The notes beneath the pieces were generated by a model. The model saw only the letters and a program-made list of their open reading frames with translations, was not told where the DNA came from and searched no databases. Below are positions 43,965 through 53,313 of a stretch of 64,000 nt of DNA, piece by piece. Source of the stretch: Anaerocolumna sp. AGMB13025 (GTDB lineage Bacteria; Bacillota; Clostridia; Lachnospirales; Lachnospiraceae). Location: positions 3,580,501-3,644,500 of the forward strand of contig NZ_CP121445.1 in NCBI RefSeq assembly GCF_029689925.1. The letters run 5' to 3'. A program made the position numbers and the translations under genes. How positions within the stretch are numbered: position 1 is the first letter of the stretch; each line of letters opens with the position of its first letter.

Positions 43965-45233
43965 TTAATTTAAAGCATTCGCTTCCTTAAAGGTTTTATC
44001 CAGATCTTTTATGATATCTTCCTTGGTTGTGGAACCTACATAGTAAGCCTGTAACAGTTTTCCCTGTTCATCCGTCACAGAAGACGGAAGTACCAGATCC
44101 TGATAAGAGCGTCCTTCTTCAACATATTTGGAGGCTTCGGTTACCCAGGAGGAGGATTCATATTTATGACAGGTGGCAAGGGGATTAAAGGAACAGGACT
44201 TAAAGAGGTTCGAGGAATCCTTATCATCCAGTACATAATTCGCAAATTTTAAAGCCAAATCAAGCTCCTTGCTGTTTGGATATACTCCTAACGTAGTAGA
44301 GGTGGATAAATTAACCAAAGTACAGTCTTTGTTATTATTAACCGGTAACGGGAATACACCCATATGCATATCCGGATTGGTAGTCATAATGGTCTGGGCT
44401 GCCCAGGTTCCCTGTACAAACATGGCTGCCTTACCGTTTGCAAAGTCTGCACTGGCAGCTTCACTGCCTTCCTCCATGGCTCGCTCGGTGCCATTGGCAA
44501 TAATTAAATCAATCGGATCAAAAATATCACTTATTTCTTCGTAGGAAGCCTGATCTTTATACATGCGCTCCAGCCAGTCTTTTGATTCGCCGGATACTTT
44601 ACCGCCTATGGTTAACGCGGTCATCAGCTGAGGTACCCATTGTTCCTGAAATGCTAAAAGAAAGGGGGTATATCCTTTTCCTTTTAGCACCTGGCAAATG
44701 TTTTTCAGGTCATCCAGGGTATCCGGTGCGGTAAGCCCGCAGTCTTTAAATATATCTTTATTATATAAAACCCCCCATGCCTGGCTTTCAATTGGCACAG
44801 CATAAAGTTTTCCGTCAGTAGATACAGTTTCCCGTACATTTTCATAAATCTTATCCGCCAGAGCTTCTTTGGATATATCAGTCAGGTTGCCTGCTTTTAC
44901 ATAAGCAGGAATATTATTACTGTGTATGGTATATAAATCCGGTGCGTCATCCCCGGTCAGTCTCGCCTGTAATACACTGTCATACTGGTCAGAACTTGGC
45001 ATCTCAAGATTGACTTTTACTTTTATATTTTCCTCTTTTAACATCTTATCTTCAAACTGCTTGCAGTAAGTCTCCCACTGATCCATGTATTGAGGGAAAC
45101 TCATCATAATGTTTAACTCAGCTTCTTTGGTGACCTTATCCCCGCTTGCGGTATCTGACTGTTTGCAGGCAGTAAGTGCTACCGTCAGGCAAAGGGTCAG
45201 AGTAAGTGCAATTACCTTTCTCATAATCTTCAT
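43965..45233 (-). CDS. Sugar-binding lipoprotein of the ABC transporter
   Basis: 422 residues. Signal peptide with lipobox LTAC (Cys23), then a family 1 extracellular solute-binding fold: NIMMSFPQYMDQWETYCKQFEDK, DAPDLYTIHSNNIPAYVKAGNLTDIS, AVPIESQAWGVLYNKDIF and AAMFVQGTWAAQTI. It captures an oligosaccharide for the two permeases. I prefer ATG 45233 (AAGGAG seven bases upstream) over 45239. First gene of the import unit, downstream of the YesMN pair. Confidence 0.9.
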   Translation of the reverse strand: MKIMRKVIALTLTLCLTVALTACKQSDTASGDKVTKEAELNIMMSFPQYMDQWETYCKQFEDKMLKEENIKVKVNLEMPSSDQYDSVLQARLTGDDAPDLYTIHSNNIPAYVKAGNLTDISKEALADKIYENVRETVSTDGKLYAVPIESQAWGVLYNKDIFKDCGLTAPDTLDDLKNICQVLKGKGYTPFLLAFQEQWVPQLMTALTIGGKVSGESKDWLERMYKDQASYEEISDIFDPIDLIIANGTERAMEEGSEAASADFANGKAAMFVQGTWAAQTIMTTNPDMHMGVFPLPVNNNKDCTLVNLSTSTTLGVYPNSKELDLALKFANYVLDDKDSSNLFKSCSFNPLATCHKYESSSWVTEASKYVEEGRSYQDLVLPSSVTDEQGKLLQAYYVGSTTKEDIIKDLDKTFKEANALN

Positions 45234-45377
45234 CTCCATGCTCCTTTTACATTTTATAGTTTTTCAGGGTAGCTACTCCTTATACGCTTAATACTTTCCT
45301 ATTAAACGATACTATTATCATACAGCCGATCCTATAAAAAGGCATTTTCCAAATCCGCTATTATTTATTGTCAATTA

Positions 45378-46472
45378 TTAACCTCTGATTTCACCGGGCG
45401 TCTGGTTATAATATTTTTTAAAGGTTTTATAAAAATGGGCCTGATCCACGTATCCAACTAAGCTGCCGACTTCCTTGATAGGTATCTTGTATTCCAGAAT
45501 CAGTTCCTTTGCCTTCTCCATTCTAAGGGCCGTGACATATTCAGAAAATCCCCTTCCGACAGCTGCCTTAAAGCTTTTACTTAAGTATTCCTTGCTGACA
45601 TAAAAAAATTGAGCGGTCTGTTCCAGGGTAATCCCTTCCGTATAAGTTTCCTGTATATACTTCTTGATTTTCTCAAGATCCAGCTTATTACGGCTGCGTG
45701 TAATTTCTTGTATGGTTTCGGAGGCCTTTAAATAAAGCCTTAAAACAAAGGACAACATTTCTTCCAGGGTACTTTCACGGCTGAACACAAAGGTAGTTGC
45801 TTCCTCTTTATATATTTCACCAGGCATGAACTCCTGTCTTTGGATAAAACGCTCTAAGATATTCATAAGGGTATAATAAATACAGATCATATTTCCCTTG
45901 GATAAATTCTTTGTTTCATTTTCTGTGGTAACCAACAGCCTGATGGCATCAAATTTTTGTTTTATAACCTGAAGGTTACTAGAACACAGGGAATCATACA
46001 AGGCATCCCGAAGAGCATAAAACTTACCGGCCCAGTTTACGTCTAAAAAACCTGCTTCTGTATTGGTTTCCAAACGAACCGTTTCATTTCTTTTGGATAG
46101 AAGGGTTATGCACTGATCCAGCTGATGATTCAGTTCTTCTTTTTTTATGGGCTTTAGCAGATAATCCACCGCATCAAGCTTTAGTGCACTGCGTATATAG
46201 TCATAATTATCATAGCCACTGATAAAAAGTACGAAAGCCTGGTTGCCTTCTTTTCTGATTATATCAATTAAATCGATTCCGCTAAGCTGGGGCATTCGTA
46301 CATCTGTCAATATAATATCCGGAGATACCTGCCGTATCAATTCCAGCCCATACTCCCCATCAGAGGCCTCCCCCGCAATTTCGATTCCCTTACTCTCCCA
46401 TTCCCCCAGACTTTTAATTACTTCTCTGGTCCAAGGCTCATCATCGATGATAACCACTTTATATTTGCTCAT
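45378..46472 (-). CDS. yesN: Response regulator, YesN/AraC type
   Basis: 364 residues. Receiver domain (1-120) with acidic pocket DDE near residue 10, phospho-acceptor Asp57 in IILTDVRMP and Lys in LLKPIKKEEL. The C-terminal AraC helix-turn-helix (about 265-364) has QFFYVSKEYLSKSFKAAVGRGF and YVDQAHFYKTFKKYYNQTPGE. It presumably activates the downstream transporter/GH5 genes. The start overlaps the kinase gene end by 14 bases. Confidence 0.9.
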   Translation of the reverse strand: MSKYKVVIIDDEPWTREVIKSLGEWESKGIEIAGEASDGEYGLELIRQVSPDIILTDVRMPQLSGIDLIDIIRKEGNQAFVLFISGYDNYDYIRSALKLDAVDYLLKPIKKEELNHQLDQCITLLSKRNETVRLETNTEAGFLDVNWAGKFYALRDALYDSLCSSNLQVIKQKFDAIRLLVTTENETKNLSKGNMICIYYTLMNILERFIQRQEFMPGEIYKEEATTFVFSRESTLEEMLSFVLRLYLKASETIQEITRSRNKLDLEKIKKYIQETYTEGITLEQTAQFFYVSKEYLSKSFKAAVGRGFSEYVTALRMEKAKELILEYKIPIKEVGSLVGYVDQAHFYKTFKKYYNQTPGEIRG

Positions 46473-48237
46473 GAGGTTTGATCTCCTTTACTGCTTTTAA
46501 TAATACCTTAACTGTAGTGCCTTCCCCTATCCTGCTGTTTATAGTAACACCATAGTTATCTCCGGGATATTTTAACCGAATACGGGAATTTACATTGCAT
46601 AGCCCTATGTGGGATTCCGCCTTCAGGGTATTTTCTGCATCATTTAAGAGCATCTCCTGTAGTTCTTTCAGCTTGTCAAAAGGTATACCGATTCCGTTAT
46701 CGTTCACGGTTAAGAGCAAATCCTTCTTATCCGTTAACTGTCCCCTAAGGCATATACTCCATTTACCGGATTTATTGGATAGACCATGTTCAAAACTATT
46801 CTCAAGTATTGGCTGTAAAATTAATTTTGGTATCCGGCAGTCCATTAAATCTCTTGTAATATCTAACACCAACTCAATGCGGTTTCCAAACCTTTCATCC
46901 TGAATCATAAGATAGCTTTGCAGATAATGGATTTCCTCCCTTAAACAGACCATTTCCCCTGAGAAGTTCAGGGTATACCGCATGATGTCACTTAATGCAG
47001 TGGTAACCGTATAAATTTCTGGTGCCTGTTTCTTTAAAGACATACCTCCGATTACCTGCAGGGTATTATACATAAAATGAGGATTGATCTGAGCTTGCAG
47101 TGCCTGCAGCTGTGCATCCCTTTTATCAATCTTGCTCTGATACTCCTGCATGATTAATTTCTGGTTTCTCTCTAGCATGACTCCAAAGCTGTCCTGTAAA
47201 ATTCCTATTTCATCCTGTCTGCCTTCTGATTTTACACCTGCAAAGTCGTTCAGCATTACCGTCCGCATTTTGGCAGATAAATCAATAATAGGCTTACTGT
47301 ATACCCTGGAAAACAGTATGGATGCAATTACAGAGATAATTACCGCAATTACCGCCGCCATGAACCCGCCCAGCAAAGTATTACTAAGAGCTGCCAGAAT
47401 TGTATGATCTGGTACCGCTAACAATACTTTTAATTTGCCCCCCTTAACCGACCGATAAAACCAGAAATTACCTCCGGTAAACACCTCCTGGGTTTCGGCT
47501 TTGCCAAGACCTTCCATGATTCCTTCTACCTCAGCTGAGGAAAAAGCAGCCTCCTTGCCGTAATCTGCCTCAATTAATTCATTCTGGTCATTAAATATCA
47601 TAATTGATTCATCTGCCGTCATCTTGATATCCTCTAAAATATCCTGTATTTCAAAGGGACGCATCTGCATGGTTATCAAAGCAATGGGCTTATTGTTATA
47701 GAAATTATAAATCTGATGAGCAATGGTAATCTCCTTACCACTTTTAAAAAAAACCAGATTTGTCTGAAGGGAAGCATCTCTGTTCATCCAATAAGAAAGC
47801 CTTTCCCCAGTTGGGACCAAAGAAGCTCCTGACCGTTCTGCTAACAGTACGTAATCCCCGGATAAATTATATAATTCCATGGAATTTAGGTTACTGTCCA
47901 TACTGATCGTTTCATTTAATGCAGAAATCAACCTCAATTTTGATTTATAATCCAATTCATTTTTCTCTTTCCCTTGGCACCATTTATTAATATCTGTCTT
48001 TATTTCTTTATCCACTTCGAATTCATAAAACCGGTCAATATAATTCTTAAGCTCCATATCCAGCCTGTCCTGTAACCACCTGACGCTCATCCTCCGATTA
48101 TAAATCAACTGATCCCGCATGGTATTATAAGTAATAAACGCAGCAATGGAAGTAATTAAGGTAACCAGAAAAACCGAAAGGGTAAGCATGCTGATTAATA
48201 GTTTTTTACGTACGGATAAGTTTTTGATGATTTTCAT
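46459..48237 (-). CDS. yesM: Sensor histidine kinase, YesM type
   Basis: 592 residues. Membrane segment about 12-35, extracellular sensor about 36-285, second membrane segment about 288-310, HAMP, then His_kinase with LQALQAQINPHFMYNTLQVI and HATPase_c with ILENSFEHGL, DNGIGIP and GLCNVNSRI. It probably senses an extracellular sugar or the loaded binding protein. ATG 48237 has GGGAGG upstream; the frame is open from 48255. Confidence 0.9.
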   Translation of the reverse strand: MKIIKNLSVRKKLLISMLTLSVFLVTLITSIAAFITYNTMRDQLIYNRRMSVRWLQDRLDMELKNYIDRFYEFEVDKEIKTDINKWCQGKEKNELDYKSKLRLISALNETISMDSNLNSMELYNLSGDYVLLAERSGASLVPTGERLSYWMNRDASLQTNLVFFKSGKEITIAHQIYNFYNNKPIALITMQMRPFEIQDILEDIKMTADESIMIFNDQNELIEADYGKEAAFSSAEVEGIMEGLGKAETQEVFTGGNFWFYRSVKGGKLKVLLAVPDHTILAALSNTLLGGFMAAVIAVIISVIASILFSRVYSKPIIDLSAKMRTVMLNDFAGVKSEGRQDEIGILQDSFGVMLERNQKLIMQEYQSKIDKRDAQLQALQAQINPHFMYNTLQVIGGMSLKKQAPEIYTVTTALSDIMRYTLNFSGEMVCLREEIHYLQSYLMIQDERFGNRIELVLDITRDLMDCRIPKLILQPILENSFEHGLSNKSGKWSICLRGQLTDKKDLLLTVNDNGIGIPFDKLKELQEMLLNDAENTLKAESHIGLCNVNSRIRLKYPGDNYGVTINSRIGEGTTVKVLLKAVKEIKPHEQI

Positions 48238-48288
48238 AAATCCTCCCAGATACACATGCTTTTTATGTACAAATCTACTTCTTCTACT

Positions 48289-48297
48289 ATTATAACA
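48289..48297 (-). promoter_or_regulatory. Extended -10 promoter of yesMN
   Basis: TGT-TATAAT (48297-48289), with only a weak TTCTTA at the -35 position 17 bases upstream. It lies about 50 bases before the kinase start. From 48298 to 48617 I see AT-rich DNA with no gene. Confidence 0.5.
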
Positions 48298-48617
48298 CGT
48301 ATATGTCCCTGTAAGAATTAGTTTCTTTTGTTAATATTTAATCTTATTATTGTATATTTTTATGGTATAATCATACATTGAAAAATTATAATTGAATGAT
48401 TGCATGTCTAGAATATGGGCTTCTTTCCAATTATTCTTATTGAATTTTACCTTAGGCAAACTATGTCTGATATGAAAGTTCCATCGTTCTGAAAGGTAAG
48501 GCAGGATAGACTCGACTTAGAATTGTAGTTTTAGAATAATGATTGAATAGTAATAGACTATGTTATATTTGTCAAAAAACAAGTGTAAGATTGTCCAAAT
48601 AGAGGAAGGAGCCAAAG

Positions 48618-48653
48618 AAAAACAGCTCGCAGTCAAAAGACTCCCAAGCTGTG
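48618..48653 (-). terminator. Terminator after the GGDEF gene
   Basis: On the minus strand ACAGCT...AGTC pairs with GACT...AGCTGT, and TTTTTC follows. About 45 bases past the stop. Confidence 0.75.
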
Positions 48654-48695
48654 TTATAAAGCACCCAACGCACCCCAAACTGCGAAGCGTCTCTG

Positions 48696-49850
48696 CTAGC
48701 AACTATCCTCTTCCCGATACACCACCCCTTTATTAAACACCTTATTTTCATACATCAAAGTATCCAAAAGTTTCTGAAAATCCTCAGCGTTTAAATTAGA
48801 CGCAGGATCATAAACCGCATACCCCATACTAAAACCAATCTTATAAGGTTTACCGCTGGTCCTGTTGTAATTATCGATGGACATTCTGATTCTTCCAGCT
48901 ATTTCTTCCAGTTTATCCTGTTCCGAGATATCCAGTATAGCAAAAAACTCATCTCCGCCAAACCGAGCAATCATATCATTGGATCTTAAACTATTTCTTA
49001 ACAGAGTGGTACATACCTGTAATGCGTTATCTCCAACATCATGACCATAAGTGTCATTGATTAACTTAAAATTATCCAAATCCACCATAATAGCAGAAAA
49101 AGTCTTAGCCGGAGAACTTGTACTAATCTTCTGCTTTAAAGAAGATTCTAACTTTTTCCGATTATAAACTCCGGTTAGATAATCGGTATACATATTCGTA
49201 TTTTGAATATTAAACGAGACAATCAGAATTGAGAATACGATTCCATTCAGTACAATGGATATCCCATAGAAAACAATTTGTAAAATGGTACCGATGAATG
49301 GGGGCACCGCAAAAAACAGCAGTGAGAACAGTTGCTTCCGGTTAATCTTATCCCGATTCTTTAATGTTAAAATAAAGGCGGCAATCATAAATATATCAGT
49401 ATAAAATGCAGCTAGATAAAACATTGGTCCTCTGCGGTAAATGTTATCAGCATCAATAGAATAATACCACCCATTTACCTGTGTAATGAGCAGGAAGATT
49501 ATATTTAACCCATTTACAATAAAGATTGGGAGCAGCAGCCGTTTCGTTTTTTCTTCTTCTTTAAAGATCTGGTCATGTACATATAACAGCCAAAGAGAGG
49601 AAATAACAGGGCCTAACAGAAAAATGGTAAAATTTCCGACCTGGTTTAAGATCGAATAAATCGTATCCGGTCTTCCGTCAAATCTGCTTAATATATCAAC
49701 CATAAGCATCAGAATCGTAATTTTCAGCACACCTTTATAAAGTTTATTCTGAAGGGTATCATCATCGTTTTGTTTTCGTGAAAAAATATAAATAATTATT
49801 ACAATACCGATAGAATATACATCTATAATTATGTTACTCAGTAAGTTCAT
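48696..49850 (-). CDS. Membrane-bound diguanylate cyclase
   Basis: 384 residues. About six to seven membrane helices (10-215) precede a GGDEF domain (about 220-380) with active site RFGGDEFFAI and substrate segment DLDNFKLINDTYGHDVGDNALQ. RSND five residues before GGDEF is an intact inhibitory site for c-di-GMP. It would make cyclic di-GMP in response to an unknown membrane signal. ATG 49850 has AAGGAG nine bases upstream. Stands alone. Confidence 0.88.
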   Translation of the reverse strand: MNLLSNIIIDVYSIGIVIIIYIFSRKQNDDDTLQNKLYKGVLKITILMLMVDILSRFDGRPDTIYSILNQVGNFTIFLLGPVISSLWLLYVHDQIFKEEEKTKRLLLPIFIVNGLNIIFLLITQVNGWYYSIDADNIYRRGPMFYLAAFYTDIFMIAAFILTLKNRDKINRKQLFSLLFFAVPPFIGTILQIVFYGISIVLNGIVFSILIVSFNIQNTNMYTDYLTGVYNRKKLESSLKQKISTSSPAKTFSAIMVDLDNFKLINDTYGHDVGDNALQVCTTLLRNSLRSNDMIARFGGDEFFAILDISEQDKLEEIAGRIRMSIDNYNRTSGKPYKIGFSMGYAVYDPASNLNAEDFQKLLDTLMYENKVFNKGVVYREEDSC

Positions 49851-49980
49851 TCTTTTTTGCTCCTTGTCATTAATGCCTGATTTTTCTGATAACATGTCTT
49901 TTCCATATTCATCCTGCTATATACACCAAAATTTTATTATATCATCAGATGAATATAAACCAAATAGGAAAATAGTACAC

Positions 49981-50253
49981 TTATCTGTTGAATATGCTTC
50001 TCCTGTCTAAATCAAGCTTATCCGATGTAATATGAATTATGGTTTCCTCCAATGCCGAAACTGCTGCAAGAATACACACGAACCACAGAACTACCTTACC
50101 CATCCAAAGAAAAATCGAACATAAGATAAGCGCGCATAAAATTAGGTCTGCTATGGAATCCAACCTTGCTCCAAGTCCGCTCGAAACATACCACAAGACC
50201 CTTAAGCTACTGATGAAACCACTCCTTATAATACTAAGAGTTATTATAACACT
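49981..50253 (-). pseudogene. CDP-alcohol phosphatidyltransferase remnant
   Basis: The frame GLGARLDSIADLILCAL and the ending SALEETIIHITSDKLDLDRRSIFNR match the middle and C-terminus of a phosphatidylglycerophosphate-synthase-like enzyme. The frame continues upstream to about 50253 (IITLSIIRSGFISS), resembling the N-terminal NxLTxxR region, but the DG-xx-AR half of the catalytic motif is missing, no ATG start exists and the total length is about half. An internal deletion of a once complete gene is the simplest reading. Confidence 0.6.
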
Positions 50254-50352
50254 TATATAAACTTACTGCTACCTTTAAATGTAAAATTCTCTCATATATC
50301 CTTAGCTCGTTATAAATCTCTCCCTCAGAGCGGCTTTATCAAATTAACAGCA

Positions 50353-50392
50353 AAAATAGTGCCACCGGTAAAAAAACCGAGGACACTATTTA
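50353..50392 (-). terminator. Terminator after the epimerase gene
   Basis: AAATAGTG...CGGT pairs with ACCG...CACTATTT around a T-rich loop; TTTTGC follows on the minus strand. Confidence 0.75.
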
Positions 50393-50422
50393 TATTGTAA
50401 TTTTTTAATTAATGTTAGGTAT

Positions 50423-51439
50423 TTATTTATTAATATCCAAAACTGCTTGTTCCAGGGCTTTGATGACTTTATCGCACCACTCATCAAATTCCTTATCTTC
50501 AACCTGATATTCTGTATGATTTAAAACATTTTGAACTGTTTCTTTTATCCCTTGATCAAAACGTATGGTAGCGGTAAATTCCGGAACCAGCCTTTTTAAT
50601 TTGGAATTATCAAAGACTACAGAATTAGCTTTATCTCCCAGTAACGACCCGTTATAATCAAGCTTGCTGGCAGCATCCAAAAACTCTGAAGCTACATGTA
50701 TAGCATTCAGTTTAACACCTAACGCATCTGCAATTGCTTCATAAATCTGATTCCAGGTCAAGGTTTCATCTGATGTAATCTGGACTGCTTCTCCGATTGC
50801 ATGAATATTACCTAAAAGACCAACAAATCCTTTTGCAAAATCTGCATTATGGGTCATAGTCCAAAGAGAAGTTCCGTCACCATGGATAATGACTTTTTTC
50901 CCTTCCAGCATTCGCTTGACTACCTGATAACTGCCTTTTTCACCATGAACCCCTAAAGGAACACTTCTGTCGTCATAGGTATGACTGGGTCTTACAATCG
51001 TAACCGGGAAACCCTCCTCCCGGTACAGTTTCATTAAGTAATCTTCACAGGCAATTTTATTACGTGAGTATTCCCAAAAAGGATTCGACAAAGGCGTACC
51101 TTCCGTTATCCGGTAATCAGATAAAGGGGTCTGGTAAGCAGAGGCTGAACTGATAAAGATAAACTGTTTTGTTTTACCACGGAACAAACGGTAATCCCGC
51201 TCTAACTGGGCCGGTACAAAAGCAATAAAATCTGCTACCACGTCAAACGTTAACTGAGCGATTAGATCAGTAACCTTTTCTTCCTCATTAATGTCTGCCC
51301 TTAATTCTCTGACTCCGTCTGGCAGTGTCTCATTCCTGCTGCCACGGTTTAACAAATAGAGTTCATCTCCTCTTTCCAGTATTGCCTTGGAAATCGCCGT
51401 ACTTATAGTTCCCGTTCCACCAATAAATAAAATCTTCAT
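50423..51439 (-). CDS. NAD-dependent epimerase/dehydratase family protein
   Basis: 338 residues of the extended SDR fold. MKILFIGGTGTISTAISKAILERG is the dinucleotide loop, IFISSASAYQTP and WEYSRNKIACEDYL contain the catalytic Ser and Tyr/Lys. It is related to the isoflavone-reductase-like or sugar-epimerase subgroup; the substrate is unclear. ATG 51439 has GGGAGA upstream. It follows the aldo-keto reductase gene by 57 bases in the same direction, and the two may be co-transcribed under MerR control. Confidence 0.8.
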   Translation of the reverse strand: MKILFIGGTGTISTAISKAILERGDELYLLNRGSRNETLPDGVRELRADINEEEKVTDLIAQLTFDVVADFIAFVPAQLERDYRLFRGKTKQFIFISSASAYQTPLSDYRITEGTPLSNPFWEYSRNKIACEDYLMKLYREEGFPVTIVRPSHTYDDRSVPLGVHGEKGSYQVVKRMLEGKKVIIHGDGTSLWTMTHNADFAKGFVGLLGNIHAIGEAVQITSDETLTWNQIYEAIADALGVKLNAIHVASEFLDAASKLDYNGSLLGDKANSVVFDNSKLKRLVPEFTATIRFDQGIKETVQNVLNHTEYQVEDKEFDEWCDKVIKALEQAVLDINK

Positions 51440-51496
51440 ACTATCTCCCATCTGTGTGCTATGGCACACGTATAAAACTTAAACTTTGCTATAAAC

Positions 51497-52633
51497 TTAT
51501 ACTGCTGCCAAAATATCTTCAACGCGTTTTAATTCTTCACGAACTTTAAGCTTCTGAGGACATTTCTTTTCACAGAGACCGCAGTCTTTACAATCTGCAA
51601 TGGTCTTACCGGCTTCTGCTTTATATTTTTTCATCTCTGCTTTTGCATGGTCTGTTAACCCGTATACATTGTGGTAAGTATACATATTAAAGATATGGGG
51701 TATATTGATTCCTACCGGACATGGCTGACAATAGGAACATCCGGTGCAGTATAACTCACTGAACTTCTTAAGCTGTTCTACTGCATCGCCTAATTGTTTC
51801 CATTCTTCTTCGGAGTGTATGCCGCTGTCACTGCCGATAATCAGATTCTTTTTTACCATATCAAGGTTTTGCATACCGGACAAAGCACAGCTTAAATTCG
51901 GATTACCCAGTACAAATTTAAATGCAAGCTCATAGGTAGCGATTGAAGGTTTTCCGGTTAATTTCGCATATAGATCGGTAGGTGCTGAGAGTCTGCCACC
52001 TCCAACAGGACCCATAGCAACTACGCCTATGCCTTTTGAAGCAGCATAACTTATCATTTCTTCATTGCTTCTGTCTAAAAGATTATACTGCACCAGCATA
52101 GTTTCCATAGGAACCCCCATTTCCTCTGCAGTATCTATTATGTATTTGATATTTTGTGCTTCATCATGGAACGAGAACGAAATATGCTTGATTAAGCCTT
52201 CCTCTTTTGCTTTTTTTGCTTCCTCCAAAAGATTAAGACCTACCATTTTTTCGTCAAACCCCTTCTTATTAATTCCCCAGAAATGATAGAAATCAATATA
52301 AGAAGTATCCAGTTTTGCAAGGCTTCTTTCCAGGAACTTTCTATAATCTCCCGTTTCTTTACAGTCACCTACCGGACATTTCGTGGATATCATGACTTTT
52401 TCCCTGATTCCTTTCAACGCTTTTCCGACGGCAAGCTCGCTGTTGGAATGGCAGTAAAACGGCGCGGTATCAAAATAATTAACCCCATTTTCATAAGCGT
52501 GAAGCAGCATTTCGGCTGCTTTTTCATCATCAATGAACCATTTTCCATCTTCTTCATATTCGGGCAGTCTCATACAACCAAAACCTAGAGCTGATATCTG
52601 TTCTCCGGTCTTTCCAAATTTCCTGTAATTCAT
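51497..52633 (-). CDS. Aldo-keto reductase with C-terminal Fe-S domain
   Basis: 378 residues. The barrel (about 1-280) has ALGFGCMRLPEYEEDG, FDTAPFYCHSNSELAVGKAL and DFYHFWGINKKG; the tail has CTGCSYCQPCPVGINIP and CKDCGLCEKKCPQKL, two 4Fe-4S motifs. Such fusions are common in clostridia and act on unknown carbonyl or dehydroxylation substrates. ATG 52633 has GGAG upstream. It is transcribed divergently from a MerR gene, from a promoter with a 19-base spacer. Confidence 0.88.
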   Translation of the reverse strand: MNYRKFGKTGEQISALGFGCMRLPEYEEDGKWFIDDEKAAEMLLHAYENGVNYFDTAPFYCHSNSELAVGKALKGIREKVMISTKCPVGDCKETGDYRKFLERSLAKLDTSYIDFYHFWGINKKGFDEKMVGLNLLEEAKKAKEEGLIKHISFSFHDEAQNIKYIIDTAEEMGVPMETMLVQYNLLDRSNEEMISYAASKGIGVVAMGPVGGGRLSAPTDLYAKLTGKPSIATYELAFKFVLGNPNLSCALSGMQNLDMVKKNLIIGSDSGIHSEEEWKQLGDAVEQLKKFSELYCTGCSYCQPCPVGINIPHIFNMYTYHNVYGLTDHAKAEMKKYKAEAGKTIADCKDCGLCEKKCPQKLKVREELKRVEDILAAV

Positions 52634-52678
52634 GATAAAACTCCTTTCAAATCCCCATATTGTTTTAGGTATAAGACA

Positions 52679-52709
52679 AGTATAATCCATAGAGTTAACT
52701 ATAGGTCAA
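52679..52709 (-). promoter_or_regulatory. MerR-type promoter of the aldo-keto reductase
   Basis: TTGACC (52709-52704), 19 bases, TATACT (52684-52679). The spacer centre AGTTAACT is palindromic and flanked by CCATAG/CTATAGG-like half-sites. The divergent gene encodes a MerR regulator, the likely activator. Confidence 0.7.
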
Positions 52710-52733
52710 TGGTTTTTTGCCAGGTTTATCATT

Positions 52734-52763
52734 TCTACTTTTTCAAGTCTACTTTTTCAAGTT
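52734..52763. repeat. 14-bp direct repeat
   Basis: TCTACTTTTTCAAG occurs twice in tandem, about 25 bases upstream of the aldo-keto reductase -35 box. Confidence 0.7.
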
Positions 52764-52851
52764 ATACCATGTGTACCCAATTCACCTTGCTAAAGTATTT
52801 TATCTGTTTTCTGGTTATATATATTTTGTGATAAAAAGTATATCTATAAGA

Positions 52852-52880
52852 TTGACACTAAAATCACATTATGTTATTTT
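52852..52880 (+). promoter_or_regulatory. Promoter of the MerR gene
   Basis: TTGACA (52852-52857), 17 bases, TATTTT (52875-52880); normal spacing, so constitutive rather than MerR-activated. Confidence 0.5.
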
Positions 52881-52922
52881 ATAGAGGATAGAGCACCTTA
52901 TGAACTATGGAGGAAGTTACAC

Positions 52923-53303
52923 ATGGAATATACAATTAAGCAGGTTTCCGAAAAAACCGGACTATCCATATATACTTTACGTTATTACGATAAGGAAGGA
53001 TTACTGCCATTAGTAAAACGAAGCCAGAGCGGAATAAGAAAATTTTCCGACAACGATATTGACTGGCTGGGATTAATCTGCTGCCTTAAAAATTCAGGTA
53101 TGTCTATTGAAAACATAAAAGAATTCATGAACCTGTGTTTAGAGGGAAATGAAACCGTTGAAATACGTAAAGCGATTCTTATAAAGCACAAGGAACATAT
53201 TCTGGCACAAATGAAGCAGTTAGACAGCAGTCTGAATACCGTTAATTATAAAATTGATCATTATAAAGAAATCGGTATTTTTCATATTGACTGTGAGAAT
53301 TAA
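52923..53303 (+). CDS. MerR-family regulator
   Basis: 126 residues. MEYTIKQVSEKTGLSIYTLRYYDKEGLLPLVKRS is the winged HTH; the C-terminal helix (about 80-126) is the dimer coil. No cysteine cluster of a metal sensor. It probably activates the divergent aldo-keto reductase/epimerase genes. ATG 52923 with GGAGG upstream. It converges on the ABC permease gene, 10 bases apart. Confidence 0.87.
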   Translation: MEYTIKQVSEKTGLSIYTLRYYDKEGLLPLVKRSQSGIRKFSDNDIDWLGLICCLKNSGMSIENIKEFMNLCLEGNETVEIRKAILIKHKEHILAQMKQLDSSLNTVNYKIDHYKEIGIFHIDCEN

Positions 53304-53313
53304 TTTATACCGC

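Noticed and set aside
48517..48702. 61-codon minus-strand frame after the GGDEF gene
   Set aside because: It spans the terminator hairpin of the GGDEF gene and has no ribosome binding site.
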